The position numbers and the translations under genes were made by a program. From a virus, in IMG/VR virus record IMGVR_UViG_3300021559_000016, positions 1 to 45,483 of that record: 45,483 nt of DNA, one strand, 5' to 3'. Shown here piece after piece: positions 14,756-24,600 of the stretch; position 1 is the first letter of the stretch, and each line of letters opens with the position of its first letter. Below the pieces are notes generated by a model. The model had not been told where the DNA came from. It saw nothing but the letters and a program-made list of their open reading frames with translations, and made no database searches.

Positions 14756-16726
14756 GTGGATCACACCCAGCGGCAATTCTTTCACGCGGTGCTCGCGCAC
14801 AGCGGTCTTCCCTGTCTCGGCACGAAACGTCCGGGGTCAGCGGGAGGCGTGCGTCACCAGGTCACCGACGATGTGGATGCCTTCTGCGATTTGCTGGAGA
14901 CCACGAACTTCGCGCATCTGGACGGCTATTTCTGTATCTCTACGCTCGTACAAGCGAAGGTAGTAGAGCGCGACGCTATCAAGACACGGACGCAGAGCAA
15001 CGCGTCGCACACCCGCTGCTTCGTGCTGGACATCGACATCCACGCGCCCGGCGACAAGGACCACAACCCGGCCCGGTACTACGAGACGCAGGACGAAGGC
15101 CGCGCCGGTCTGGCTGCCATGGTCGACGCGTTCCAGATGCCCCAGCCGATCGTGGTCAACTCAGGCTACGGGCTGCATGTCTACTGGCCAATGGTGGAGG
15201 GTGTACCTAGCGCTGAGTGGAAGTCGGTGGCGGATCGGTTCAAGCGAGCGCTGCAGATACCTTTCCCCCAGCTCGTGGGCGATGGCAGCCGCGTCGCGGA
15301 TAGCGCGGGTCTACTGCGCATACCAGGCACGTTCAACCTCAAGCACGGCAAGAGCGTGCCGGTAACCATTGAGCAATGGTCGGACGAAGTGCTGGACTTT
15401 GGCGAGTTCGCTGAACAGATGCGTCGACAAGGGGGCGCGGCGCTCGGGCCGTCCAGTCCAAAGATGGCCTCACTGGTGCCCAGCATCACGCTGGAGCTGG
15501 CCCGCGAAGAGATGGAGCCCGTAGCGCTCACCGCGCTGGTCAAGAACTGCAACTGGGTCGCCCGCTATCTGAAGGGCATGGACAGCGCTGACGAGCCCGC
15601 GTGGTACGCGATGCTGGGGCTGGCACCGTTCGTGACTCACACGGCGCAAGGCAAGACGATCAATGGCGCACAGGTCGCTCATCTCTTCTCGCGCAAGCAC
15701 CCGGCATATACCCCATTCGATACTGAGCGCAAATACCAGCAAGCCTCCGTCGGCCAGACCGGCCCCACTACTTGCATCCGCTTTCAAGGCATCGACCGTA
15801 CCGGCTGCGAGGGCTGCCCCTTCCTGGGCGACGTCAAGTCACCGGCTGCGGCGGCGCGCTTATCACGCCCCATCACCGAGCCCAAAGCCGTCGAGACCTC
15901 GGTACGTGATGAAGCCGGTGTGGTCACGCAAGCGACGGTACATATCCCCGTGCCGCCAGCACCGTACTTCCGCGGGGAAGATGGTGGCGTGTTTGTCCGC
16001 AGCAAAAAGCAGGAAGAGGATGGCAGCTGGACCAGCTTCATTCAGAAGGTCTATGACTACGACATCTATCCGACCCGGCGCTACCGCACCGAGAACATTG
16101 AAACCGAGTCGCTGGAGATCCAGCTGCACTTGCCGCGCGATGGTATGCGCACCTTCAAGATGCCAACCGAGCTGCTGGCCGAGCAGAAGAAACTCAGTAC
16201 CTATCTGACCGGCCACGGCGTTGTCGCCGAGCATGGCAGCGGCGTCCTCATTGCCAAATACATGGTGACCTATGTGCGAGACATGCAGATGAACCGAGCC
16301 GCTGAAATCGAATTCTCCCGCTTCGGATGGCGCGACATTCTCTCCGACCATCCGAAGTTCATCGTGGGCAACGGCTATATCAGCAAGGACGCCCCACTCA
16401 ACGCGGGAACTTTCGCGCCCTACTTGCGGCAGGCAGCGACCTCCGTGGCCTGCGCCGGTGACCTGGAGGAGTGGAAGAAGGCATTCAACGTCTACCAGGG
16501 GATGACCGGTAGCGAGCCGTTCCAGATGTGCATTCTCCTGGGCTTCGCCGCCCCCCTGCTGGCGCTCACCGAGTACCGTGGCGTACTGTTCAACATGGTT
16601 GGCCATGGTGGCTCGGGCAAGTCCACGGCGCTGAAGATCATGGCCTCGGTATGGGGGCAGCCCAACGAGGCGCGCGTCTCCATCAAGGATACCGAGATCG
16701 CCGTGGAGAACATGATGGGTACCTGA
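14756..16726 (+). CDS. AEP primase-DUF927 helicase, N-terminal part (frameshifted)
   Basis: A 656-residue product with GTG start. Residues 85-200 match archaeo-eukaryotic-type primases: LDIDIH (D92, D94), SGYGLHVYW (136-144) and LLRIPGTFNLKHG. A Cys cluster (C, then CEGC) near residue 340 may bind zinc. A DUF927 domain follows, ending in the P-loop GHGGSGKST (616-624). The frame then stops at a TGA (16724-16726), just before the expected Walker B. The C-terminal part continues in another frame. If the break is real, this product could still make primers but would lack a complete ATPase. Confidence 0.85.
   Translation: MDHTQRQFFHAVLAHSGLPCLGTKRPGSAGGVRHQVTDDVDAFCDLLETTNFAHLDGYFCISTLVQAKVVERDAIKTRTQSNASHTRCFVLDIDIHAPGDKDHNPARYYETQDEGRAGLAAMVDAFQMPQPIVVNSGYGLHVYWPMVEGVPSAEWKSVADRFKRALQIPFPQLVGDGSRVADSAGLLRIPGTFNLKHGKSVPVTIEQWSDEVLDFGEFAEQMRRQGGAALGPSSPKMASLVPSITLELAREEMEPVALTALVKNCNWVARYLKGMDSADEPAWYAMLGLAPFVTHTAQGKTINGAQVAHLFSRKHPAYTPFDTERKYQQASVGQTGPTTCIRFQGIDRTGCEGCPFLGDVKSPAAAARLSRPITEPKAVETSVRDEAGVVTQATVHIPVPPAPYFRGEDGGVFVRSKKQEEDGSWTSFIQKVYDYDIYPTRRYRTENIETESLEIQLHLPRDGMRTFKMPTELLAEQKKLSTYLTGHGVVAEHGSGVLIAKYMVTYVRDMQMNRAAEIEFSRFGWRDILSDHPKFIVGNGYISKDAPLNAGTFAPYLRQAATSVACAGDLEEWKKAFNVYQGMTGSEPFQMCILLGFAAPLLALTEYRGVLFNMVGHGGSGKSTALKIMASVWGQPNEARVSIKDTEIAVENMMGT
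16720..16726 (+). other. one-base frameshift splitting the primase-helicase
   Basis: Reading GGT ACC TGA here gives a stop. Re-reading the last C of ACC (16723) yields CTG AAC TGC ATC, which continues the protein as MGT-LNCIPVAFDE, the expected path into Walker B. The simplest explanation is loss of one C from a CCC run, as a true mutation or a sequencing/assembly error. No canonical X-XXY-YYZ slippery sequence or clear downstream pseudoknot was seen, so programmed frameshifting is less likely. Confidence 0.75.
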
Positions 16727-17682
16727 ACTGCATCCCCGTCGCCTTCGATGAGTTGACCAAGTGGGACCCGGACAAGCTGGGCAAGTTCGTGCTCAACCTC
16801 ACCGGCGGCCGGGGCAAGATGCGCGCCGGACGTAATGGCGCCAACATCACCAACAACACCGAGTGGGACACCATCGTTGCCTGCTCGTCCAACACCAGCG
16901 TCTATACGCGCCTGGCTGAAGCGCGCACCGGCTACACCGCCGAGGCCATGCGTGTTTACGAGGTTAGCGTCGAGAAGGGTGATCCCCAGCACAAGCCACG
17001 CATGGACGCTGCCTCTGCCATCCTGCTGAAGAACTACGGCTTAGCCGGGCGCAAGTACATGGAGTGGTTGATTAAGAATCTCCTACCCGTACAGCAGGCG
17101 GTAGAGAAGGCCATGGCCCAGCTGGACGCTGCAGGACGTGCTACTGATGAGCGCTTCTGGGTGGCTCTGCTAGCGGCGCTGCGGGTCAGTGGGAAGATCA
17201 CCAAGCAGATGGGCCTGCACGACTATGATATTGATCACCTGATCGCATGGGCCACGGGGCAGACTGTCGAGGCACGCGTCGAGATCCAAGCCTCCCACTC
17301 CTCTCCGCTCGCGGTGCTGGCCGACTACTTCAACGATACGCTGGACGGCACGCTATACTTCCGCGAAGGCGCTGTCAACCTCGATGGGCCGTCGACCTTC
17401 GTGCGAAGTGTAAAGAACCGCATTGAGGCCACCGGCGGCGTAATCCACACGGCCTACATTTCCGTCGCATCCATCCGCGCCTATTGCGCACCCAAGAACA
17501 TCGACATGGCCTGGCTCAAGCGTGGCTTGATGGATTCCGGCGTGATGGCTAGCGGCGAGATTACTAAACGACTGGCGACCGGGACGTCGCTGCCCAATAC
17601 CCCCACACGAGCCTGGACGATCGATATGGGGCATGCGCTACTGAACGACGTGGCGGTATTGCCGCCGGAGGAGGGAGCGTGA
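16723..17682 (+). CDS. AEP primase-DUF927 helicase, C-terminal part
   Basis: A 319-residue continuation of the primase-helicase in the -1 frame. It begins with the Walker B strand (VAFDE at 16738-16752) and continues through DUF927-type conserved stretches such as GRGKMRAGRNG and the sensor-like VACSSN segment. A C-terminal helical region (17280-17682) probably binds DNA or partners. There is no convincing start codon or ribosome site at the junction, which argues for one ancestral gene of about 975 codons. It ends in a GTGA overlap with the next gene. Confidence 0.8.
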   Translation: MNCIPVAFDELTKWDPDKLGKFVLNLTGGRGKMRAGRNGANITNNTEWDTIVACSSNTSVYTRLAEARTGYTAEAMRVYEVSVEKGDPQHKPRMDAASAILLKNYGLAGRKYMEWLIKNLLPVQQAVEKAMAQLDAAGRATDERFWVALLAALRVSGKITKQMGLHDYDIDHLIAWATGQTVEARVEIQASHSSPLAVLADYFNDTLDGTLYFREGAVNLDGPSTFVRSVKNRIEATGGVIHTAYISVASIRAYCAPKNIDMAWLKRGLMDSGVMASGEITKRLATGTSLPNTPTRAWTIDMGHALLNDVAVLPPEEGA

Positions 17683-18005
17683 GCATCCTACGAGTTTTAT
17701 TGCAGGTACATCAGGCATTCGAGCAGCACAACATGAAGCCTCCATCCATGCTGATGCTAGCTGATCGGAATGCTAGCAAGGAATTAGCACGCGAGATTAG
17801 CGCACTTTCCCTAACGGACCTCATGTCCGACCCACCCGGTTTGGAAGTCCGTATGACTGAAGGTACGATGCCTATCCTTTTCGTCGAAGTGGAATGCGTA
17901 GGTATTCGGCTACGTTGCCCCGTTGCTCTGTCTGACGTGCATAACGGGCACGTTTATTTACAGAGCCTTCTATTCGCTTCGGAGGGGCATGAACTTTCTT
18001 ATTAG
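17679..18005 (+). CDS. hypothetical protein
   Basis: A 108-residue protein with GTG start coupled to the helicase stop. It looks alpha-beta, with a helical N-terminal half and a beta-rich C-terminal half (PILFVEVECVGIRLRCPVAL). No known family. Its 3' end overlaps the next gene by 17 bases. Confidence 0.6.
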   Translation: MSILRVLLQVHQAFEQHNMKPPSMLMLADRNASKELAREISALSLTDLMSDPPGLEVRMTEGTMPILFVEVECVGIRLRCPVALSDVHNGHVYLQSLLFASEGHELSY

Positions 18006-18162
18006 AGCACTTATCGTGACATCCGTTTCTCTGGCCATAGCGTTCGGGTTCCAGCGGCTTAGTGCTATCCCGTTCCAGCGATCTTTTGAGGAAGCCATGT
18101 ACTTATTCTTTGCGCTTTCTGTGGCTGCTCTAATACTCCTCTTGGGAGAATATCCTCGATGA
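17989..18162 (+). CDS. small membrane protein
   Basis: A 57-residue protein whose ATG at 17989 follows a strong GGAGGGG. It has two hydrophobic segments (residues 4-22 and 37-53) separated by a polar stretch, so it probably spans the inner membrane twice. Early phage membrane proteins of this size often alter host physiology or block superinfection, but nothing here proves that. Confidence 0.6.
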   Translation: MNFLIRALIVTSVSLAIAFGFQRLSAIPFQRSFEEAMYLFFALSVAALILLLGEYPR

Positions 18163-18389
18163 CCACCATTCGCCTTCCCAGCGCCAGCCCACCCGATCAA
18201 GTCTTGCGGGCACAGGCTTCCCATCGTTTCACCCTCGCGCGCATCAGCGGCGAAGGGCACAGTATCTCCACGGTCGCGGAGGCGGTGGCGAAGACCGAGG
18301 ATCAAGTCAGGGCAGCGATAAGGAAGATCAGGAAACAGGGTGACGGATCGGTGTCGTGGGCACAACTTTATGAGGCGTTGGGGGTATGA
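18159..18389 (+). CDS. hypothetical protein with possible helix-turn-helix
   Basis: A 76-residue protein, ATGA-coupled at both ends. The segment at residues 34-60 (SISTVAEAVAKTEDQVRAAIRKIRK) reads as a winged-helix or helix-turn-helix element: helix, short turn, recognition-like helix, basic end. It could be a regulator acting late in early transcription. This is inference from pattern only. Confidence 0.55.
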   Translation: MTTIRLPSASPPDQVLRAQASHRFTLARISGEGHSISTVAEAVAKTEDQVRAAIRKIRKQGDGSVSWAQLYEALGV

Positions 18390-18682
18390 AAGCAGAATCA
18401 AGTCCTGGCTACGACGACCTTTGGCTTTACTTTGGCCTATCTCGGGCGAGTTGGCTAACAATGCCGCGGGCCTTCATGCACGAGATGCCTGACGAATGGC
18501 AAGCGAAGATGGCCGCGCTACTTTGGGAGTGGCAGAAAACATGGAAGTGGCCCGATGAATTAGGCACTCCCTATGTTTCGCAACGAGTAAACGGGCGGTT
18601 CACTTCGTTCCCCGAATATGTATTGAACTACCGGCACCCAAAAATAAAATACATCGACTCGTGCCGAGTACCTACCGAATAG
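18386..18682 (+). CDS. conserved phage protein, last gene of the early operon
   Basis: A 98-residue protein. DLWLYFGLSRASWLTMPR followed by MHEMPDEWQAKMA is a signature I recognise from small phage and prophage proteins, which have no assigned function and are often found near morphogenesis or DnaB-type genes. Its 3' end overlaps the 3' end of the giant late gene on the opposite strand by 11 bases. Confidence 0.7.
   Translation: MKAESSPGYDDLWLYFGLSRASWLTMPRAFMHEMPDEWQAKMAALLWEWQKTWKWPDELGTPYVSQRVNGRFTSFPEYVLNYRHPKIKYIDSCRVPTE
18639..18669 (-). terminator. candidate terminator of the late operon
   Basis: Immediately after the stop of the giant gene (minus strand), ACTCG-GCA-CGAGT forms a 5-bp stem with a 3-base loop (18657-18669). 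It is followed five bases later by a T-rich tract (complement of 18639-18651). The stem is short, so this is a weak candidate. Confidence 0.35.
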
Positions 18683-21600
18683 TTTTCTCCGCCGCATCCG
18701 TCGCCGTACGCAACGCCGAGTCGAGCTGCTTGCGTACGTACTGTTTTCTCTCCGGCCCATCCTTGGAAGCGACTAGTGCCTTGAGCCCGGCCTGGTAGGT
18801 CTTTTTCGCCGCCTCGATCTGGTTCAAGGCCACGAGCTTCTGCTGGGCATCGGGGTTGGTGGATAGCCACTGCTGGCCAGCGGCAGCATACTCGGGTGAA
18901 CCCTTGGGGCCAGCCTGCAGCCGCACATGGTTGAGCTGCTGCAGCGAAGGGGTCAGCTCGTCGATCACCTTGTACATGTGGCTGGAGTCGTAATACGGCG
19001 CGCCCTGGTAGGTCAGCCGCAGCTCGGCGCTGAGGGCATTGTTCGGAAGCCCTTGCGCTTCGCGGCTACTCTGCCCCAGTGTCGCACGCATGAGGTCAGT
19101 AGGCGCCGTACCCATGTAGCTTTCGGACATGAACTTCAGCGTCTCGGGGAAGAAGTCCGCGCCGGTGTGCTCGTTCAGCGACTTGGCCAGATCCTTCCAC
19201 ATCTCCGGCGTATTGGTCTTGCCCTGGTCGGAGGCGAACTCCTGAGTGTTGGGATGCGTCGTAGTGATCGACTGACCGAAGTCGTTGACGTTGTGTGCGA
19301 TGTCCGCCGCTGGCTGCAGCACGGTCGGGGTAACGGCCCCCATGCCGATGCCCAATAGGTGTGCAAGTAACCCCGAGTGCTCCGGCGTCGCCAAGGGCTC
19401 CATCAGCGGGATGTTCCGCCCCAGCACTTTGCCGTAGGCGGCTGCCGCGTCAGAAGCACTGATATCACCCGCCATGACCGCCGCCATCAGCGTACCGGGA
19501 CCGGTGAGTATCTGATGCGCGCCTAAGCCCGCAGGGTAGACGTACGGTGTGCCGGTGTTGTACCCAATGAAGCCTTTGGTCACCAGGTCCTCGGGGTTAC
19601 CCTCGGCGATACTGGCCATGTTGTAGTGGCCGCTCTCGTCCTTGCCCAGCATCTCGCGATCGAAGTAGTACCGCAGGAAGGCGTAGCCGGACATGGACCC
19701 GACCAGCATACCCACCTTGCCCCAGTCCACGGAGGTATGCACCGTGCGTCCCAAGATATTCACCGGCCGCAGCCCTTCGGGATGGCGGAACGCGCGTATA
19801 AGGTTGTCGGTCGCTGTTGCGCCGATGCGGAAGAAGCTGTGGTAGCCGTTGAACGCCCGCCCCGCCGTACCCCGCTGCTGCAGGTCGAAAGCTTGCTTGG
19901 TCAGGGCTGCGGCATCGGCATCACTCATGCCCTTCTTGACCAGTGCGCGGAAGAGGCCCACGCTGGGGATGTTCTCTGCGACGTCCGCCAGACCACGCTC
20001 ATAGCGCAGCACCGCTCGGCCGCCTTTGACCAGCGGGTTAGACTGTTCACGCCGGGCTGCCGAGACAAGGGCGTTCTTGCTCTCGTGCATGGTCAGCTCT
20101 TGCGTGAAGGCGGTGGAGGCACCGGCCTCGTTCATGCGCTTGACCCAGCCAGCCATGCTGTCGGGGTTGGCCTTGGCCAGAGCGCGCACGCCCTCGGTAT
20201 CATGTTGGATCGTCTTCGCCAGCCACGCACCCGTACCCTCGTGAAAGACGCCGCTGAAGGTATTGGCATATGCCTCGACCATGTGTCCGGCGAAGTCCAG
20301 CGGGGTGCGCGAGTTCTGCAGCGCGTACATGATCGGCTTCTCCAGCATCAGACGTGGCAGTAGCGTAGCCGCTGTCCAGACCGGGTTGGCGATGGTGCGT
20401 GCTTGGGAGAGAAAATTGGTGGCGTGAGTGATGTAGCGTGTCGGCTCGCCCAGGCCCACGGCGCGTGTCAGAGGATGCGTCAAGGTCTCGACACCTGAAG
20501 CGATAGCATCGACCCACGGAATGTCCCGCAGATCCCAGTTCGTGCCGATCGCCCGCATACCGTTATACACGTCGCTGGTCTCGGGGAAGTTCATGACGTA
20601 GTGCATGCGCCCTTCGTGGTGCACGACGTTACGCCCACCGGTGGGTAGCTGGTCGACATGCTTGCCGGTGCGCACGTTGTCGTAGCCCTCACGCGGCGTA
20701 CCCGTCCACGACTCGACCGTGGTATTCATGATCTCGTGCTTGGCGACAGTCGGTGCCATCTCGGGACGGGCTTTGGCCAGCGCCTGCAGAGCCTTCTTGT
20801 TGGCCGAGTGAGCTTCCAGCACACTGTTGGTGAACTCGTGCCGGGCGACGTTACGCGCCGCGGCCTCCATCTGCTGGAAAGGCGAGAGCAGTCCATTCGC
20901 TGCCATCGTCGCACGGCCTTCTGCCGTGTTGAGCTGCTTGGCGTTGGCCGAGGCCATAAGCTTGGCACCTCGATCAGATAGCTCGGTGACCAGGGGGTCG
21001 ATCTCATTCTTGCCGTCGGAGGCGTAGCCGGTTAGCGTGCTCCACGTATTGTTGTCGAACGCCTGGGCGAACGGGTCGTCTGCTGCCACGTCGCCGCTCT
21101 GCAGCCGGCGCTGATAGATATTCTTGTTCAACTCGCCGTACAGTGGGTCAAACCGCTTGGAGGCTTCGGCTGTGCCGTTCTTGGCGTATTCCGTCAGCTT
21201 GCGCACGCGACGGTCGTACTGAGTCTCGCCCGTGTCGGAGTGGGCGATGCCCTTGGTGGAGCGAGCCCACTCGGCGAATGGCTGGCTCGCATGCTGTTTG
21301 ACCAGCGCGGTCAGCTGCGCCTCACCCTCCTTGCTCGGTAGCTCGCGGCGCGTGATCTTGCCGAGGATTTTCTGGCGGATAGCCTCCTGACCGTTCTCCA
21401 GCGCCACGTTGCGACGATACTCACTTGGCCACTGATGCGTCATCTCCGATCGCACGATGCGGTATTCGCCCAACTTCTGCATGGCCTTGAGCGGGTCCAT
21501 GTCCACCTCGTGACTGAACTGCACGAAGGCGTTGACGATGGGCTTCATGAACTTGTCGGCGTCCTGCTGTACTAGCTCACCGGCCGTGCCGATCATGCGC

Positions 21601-24600
21601 CGCGCCTGCAGGGTCAGGTTGTGCTTGACGTCGGTAGCCAGACCGAAATTGCGCAGTAACCCCTCACGCAGGTCGTCGAACGAGGCATGGCTAGCCACCA
21701 GTACCTCACGAGCTTTACGCAGCACGGTGCGCGTGCGCTGCACGCCATCGGACTCGGGGCCATCCAACACGAAGTTGTGCAGCCGCTCTGCCTCCATGAC
21801 AGGAGAGAACCCCTCAGGCTGGCCGGCATACCGCTCCTTAGTCAACTCGTAGTCACGTAAGAAGCGCTGTGTACCGGACTCCTGCGTACCCATGATGTGC
21901 TGCAAGCCGTCGATGATGGCCTGTTTGTTAGGGTTCGCACCGAACAGCGAACGGATCTGGTCGATGAATCCCTTGAGCCACTGGTGCGCCTGCGCGAGCA
22001 GGCCTTTGCCCTTGAACCCATGCTCCAGCATATCCGTGGCGTGCACCGCCCAGTATTCGCTCGGATTGACCAGCGAGTAGAGTTCGCCGATGCGCTTGGA
22101 GGCTACAGCCTTGGTGTCACGCAAGTGCAGTAGTTCTTCTTTGGCGCCTTGGGCATATAGGGCTCTTTCGCTGGCAGTCTTGGCCTTGAGCCCGTTCTGC
22201 AGGTACTCGAACATGCCCTGTTCCGACGGGGCAGCACCGGCAGCCAGACGACTGATCTCCGCCTCTCTCGCCTTGAGGATGGCATCGCGAATCGGGGGCG
22301 GCATCAGCGACTCGGCCGCATGCATCAGTTCGTGCACCGCCGTGGAGGATGTCATGTCCTTGCGATCGACTAGCTCCAGCACGCGGGACACTGCACCAAA
22401 CCGGCCGCCGTAGTTCACCCCTTCCGTCAGCGGGGTCTTGGACACGTCGTTAATGGTTCGGATTAGCGCCGGGTTCTTGCCCAGCACCCATGCAAGAAAG
22501 TCGGTCGCCTTCTGGTGCGGCTCGCTATCAGGGAACAGCTTCCTCAGCTTGGCAATGGTCTCGGCCGCGCGCGCTCGATCACTCTTGAGCCCTGTGGGCA
22601 TTTCGTCTGCCGCGCGCGCGATAGCTTCCGCCGAACGGCCTAGCTCTGTCGTGGGAGCTTCGCCGCGGGAGACGTCCAGCAGATCTTCCTTCCCCGCATC
22701 GACGGCTTTGGTTGCCTCGGTATCGCGCCCTGCCGCTTCGCGCGGGGTCTCACGCCCGGCTTGGCGCAGCGTTTTAGCCTCTTCGAGCGTGATGGTGTCG
22801 TCGCTACGCATCTCCTTGATGCGAGCGTGCAGGTCTTCCGGCATGCCATTCTGGGCACGCTCCACCAAAGTGCGCACATCCGCCAGATCGGCAGGCGTAA
22901 CTTTGCCCTCAAGCGTCTGGCCTACAACATCAGCGTTTGCGCTTGAGGCGGTTGGCTCCAGCGGGTTTGCTTCCACTGGAGCCGGGGCTTTTTTTGCCGC
23001 GACACCTTCTTTGGAAAGCGGCGAGACTTTCCCCTCCAGTGGCTTGGTATCCCCGAGGTCCACGTTGGGCTGACTGTCCAGGTCCGAAGGGATGTCTGCG
23101 TTGGGATGCCGGCCAGCGATACCCGCCTTCTTGATTGCCGCCTTCAGGGCGTCCTGATATTTGATCGGGTCGACGTCGTACTTCTGCCGGATGAAGTGGT
23201 TCTCCGCCGCCGTGGCCGCGTCGTGCGCATCGTGGTAGACCGCGCCCATCTCCTTCATCAGGGGCCACTCGACCCGCTCGTGAAGGGCAACGGCTTCATG
23301 GACGTTGATGCGCCGGCCATCCACGTTGACGTACTTCGGCATGCGCTGGTCGATGTAGATCGTATTACCGTCCTGACTCACGCCGCCAGCCAGGTGTACA
23401 TCCTTGGTCGTAACCACGGGGGTCTTGCTATTGAGCGGTTCGCCCGGCGAGCGCGGCTGACCTAGATCGTTGACCTTATTGACGCCTGGCGCTTCCACTT
23501 TCGCCGTGGCAGCCTGTACGTCGCCTGGTACTGTCTCACTCTTGGTCGCGCTCGGTATCGAAGCCACCTCCCTCTGGTAGGCGTGGTATTTCTCTTCCAA
23601 GGTCATCTTGGCGAGTTTCGCCGCCGGATAGGCGCTACGCACGCCCTTGCGAACCTTAGTCAGGGCCTCATCCATTGCCGTATGCAGCTGCCTACTCTGC
23701 AGATCGCCGGACTGTTCTGCCGTCTGGTCAAGCGGGTCTTTCGGCGTGTTGTCCACCGGGCTACCAGCCTGCTCACCACCCATGGCTTCGCCTGCCAGGG
23801 TCTGCGCCAGCTCAGGGTTAAGCGGCGTGCCTGATTCTTGCCCCGGCACTTCGGCTACAGGGGCCGCTGACTCGCCCTGCGGTGCCGCCTGCGGTGCTTC
23901 CCCGGGTACGCTGGGAGCTTGCCCTTGGACATCGGGCTGTCCCGTCTCGGCGATGGCCGGAGCGGGCGTAGCAGTAGCCGCCTGTCGCCCATGGGCTAGC
24001 AGCTCGGGCAGACCTTCTTGCGGGGCCACCGTGTGTAGCCGGGTAGCCACTGCCTCGATCGCATCGTGTTGCTGTACCGGGGACATTTTGGACCAGTCAG
24101 CACCAGATTCACTAGCTGCGTTCTGCGCGACTGCGGTCGCCTGCTGCAGCAATTCCTGTGGAGACTTCGCAGCCTTGGCTGCTTGGATGTAGTCACGATC
24201 GGCCCCAGCTGCCGCTGCCGCTTCTTTCACTTGGGCATGCTGAGCCTCAGGGATGCCAGCGCCGGTAGAGACAGTGGGCAGCTGCACATCGCTAGGGGCA
24301 TTGATCGGATTACCTGCGGCATCAGTCAGGGGCTTACCTGCCACATCGACCGCTTGGACTGGTGGATTTGCGCCGGCAGGGGTAGCGGCGGTTGGAGCAC
24401 CAGATTCGGCCGCCGCCCGCGCGGCTACTCGTGCATTTACTTGATGGCCCAGCTCACCTAGCGCCGTTCCCAGCACGGTCTGCAATCCTACGTCCTTCAG
24501 GGATAGCGGATTGTTCTTCGCGTCGACCACGTTGCTGCCGATATTCTGGCCCGCGCCGATAGCAGCGTTTGCAAGACCGGACTTGAGCAGGCGCTTGCCC

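Noticed and set aside
15863-16606. A 247-codon minus-strand frame opposite the primase gene
   Set aside because: No support from neighbours on that strand and no recognisable domain; the opposite frame has clear primase motifs.
16715-16735. Programmed -1 frameshift in the primase-helicase
   Set aside because: No X-XXY-YYZ heptamer or clear downstream pseudoknot; a lost C in a C-run is simpler.
19626-23073. Long + strand open frames (up to 245 codons) opposite the giant gene
   Set aside because: They follow codon periodicity of the minus-strand gene, have no coupled starts or ribosome sites, and encode low-complexity Arg/Ala/Ser sequence.
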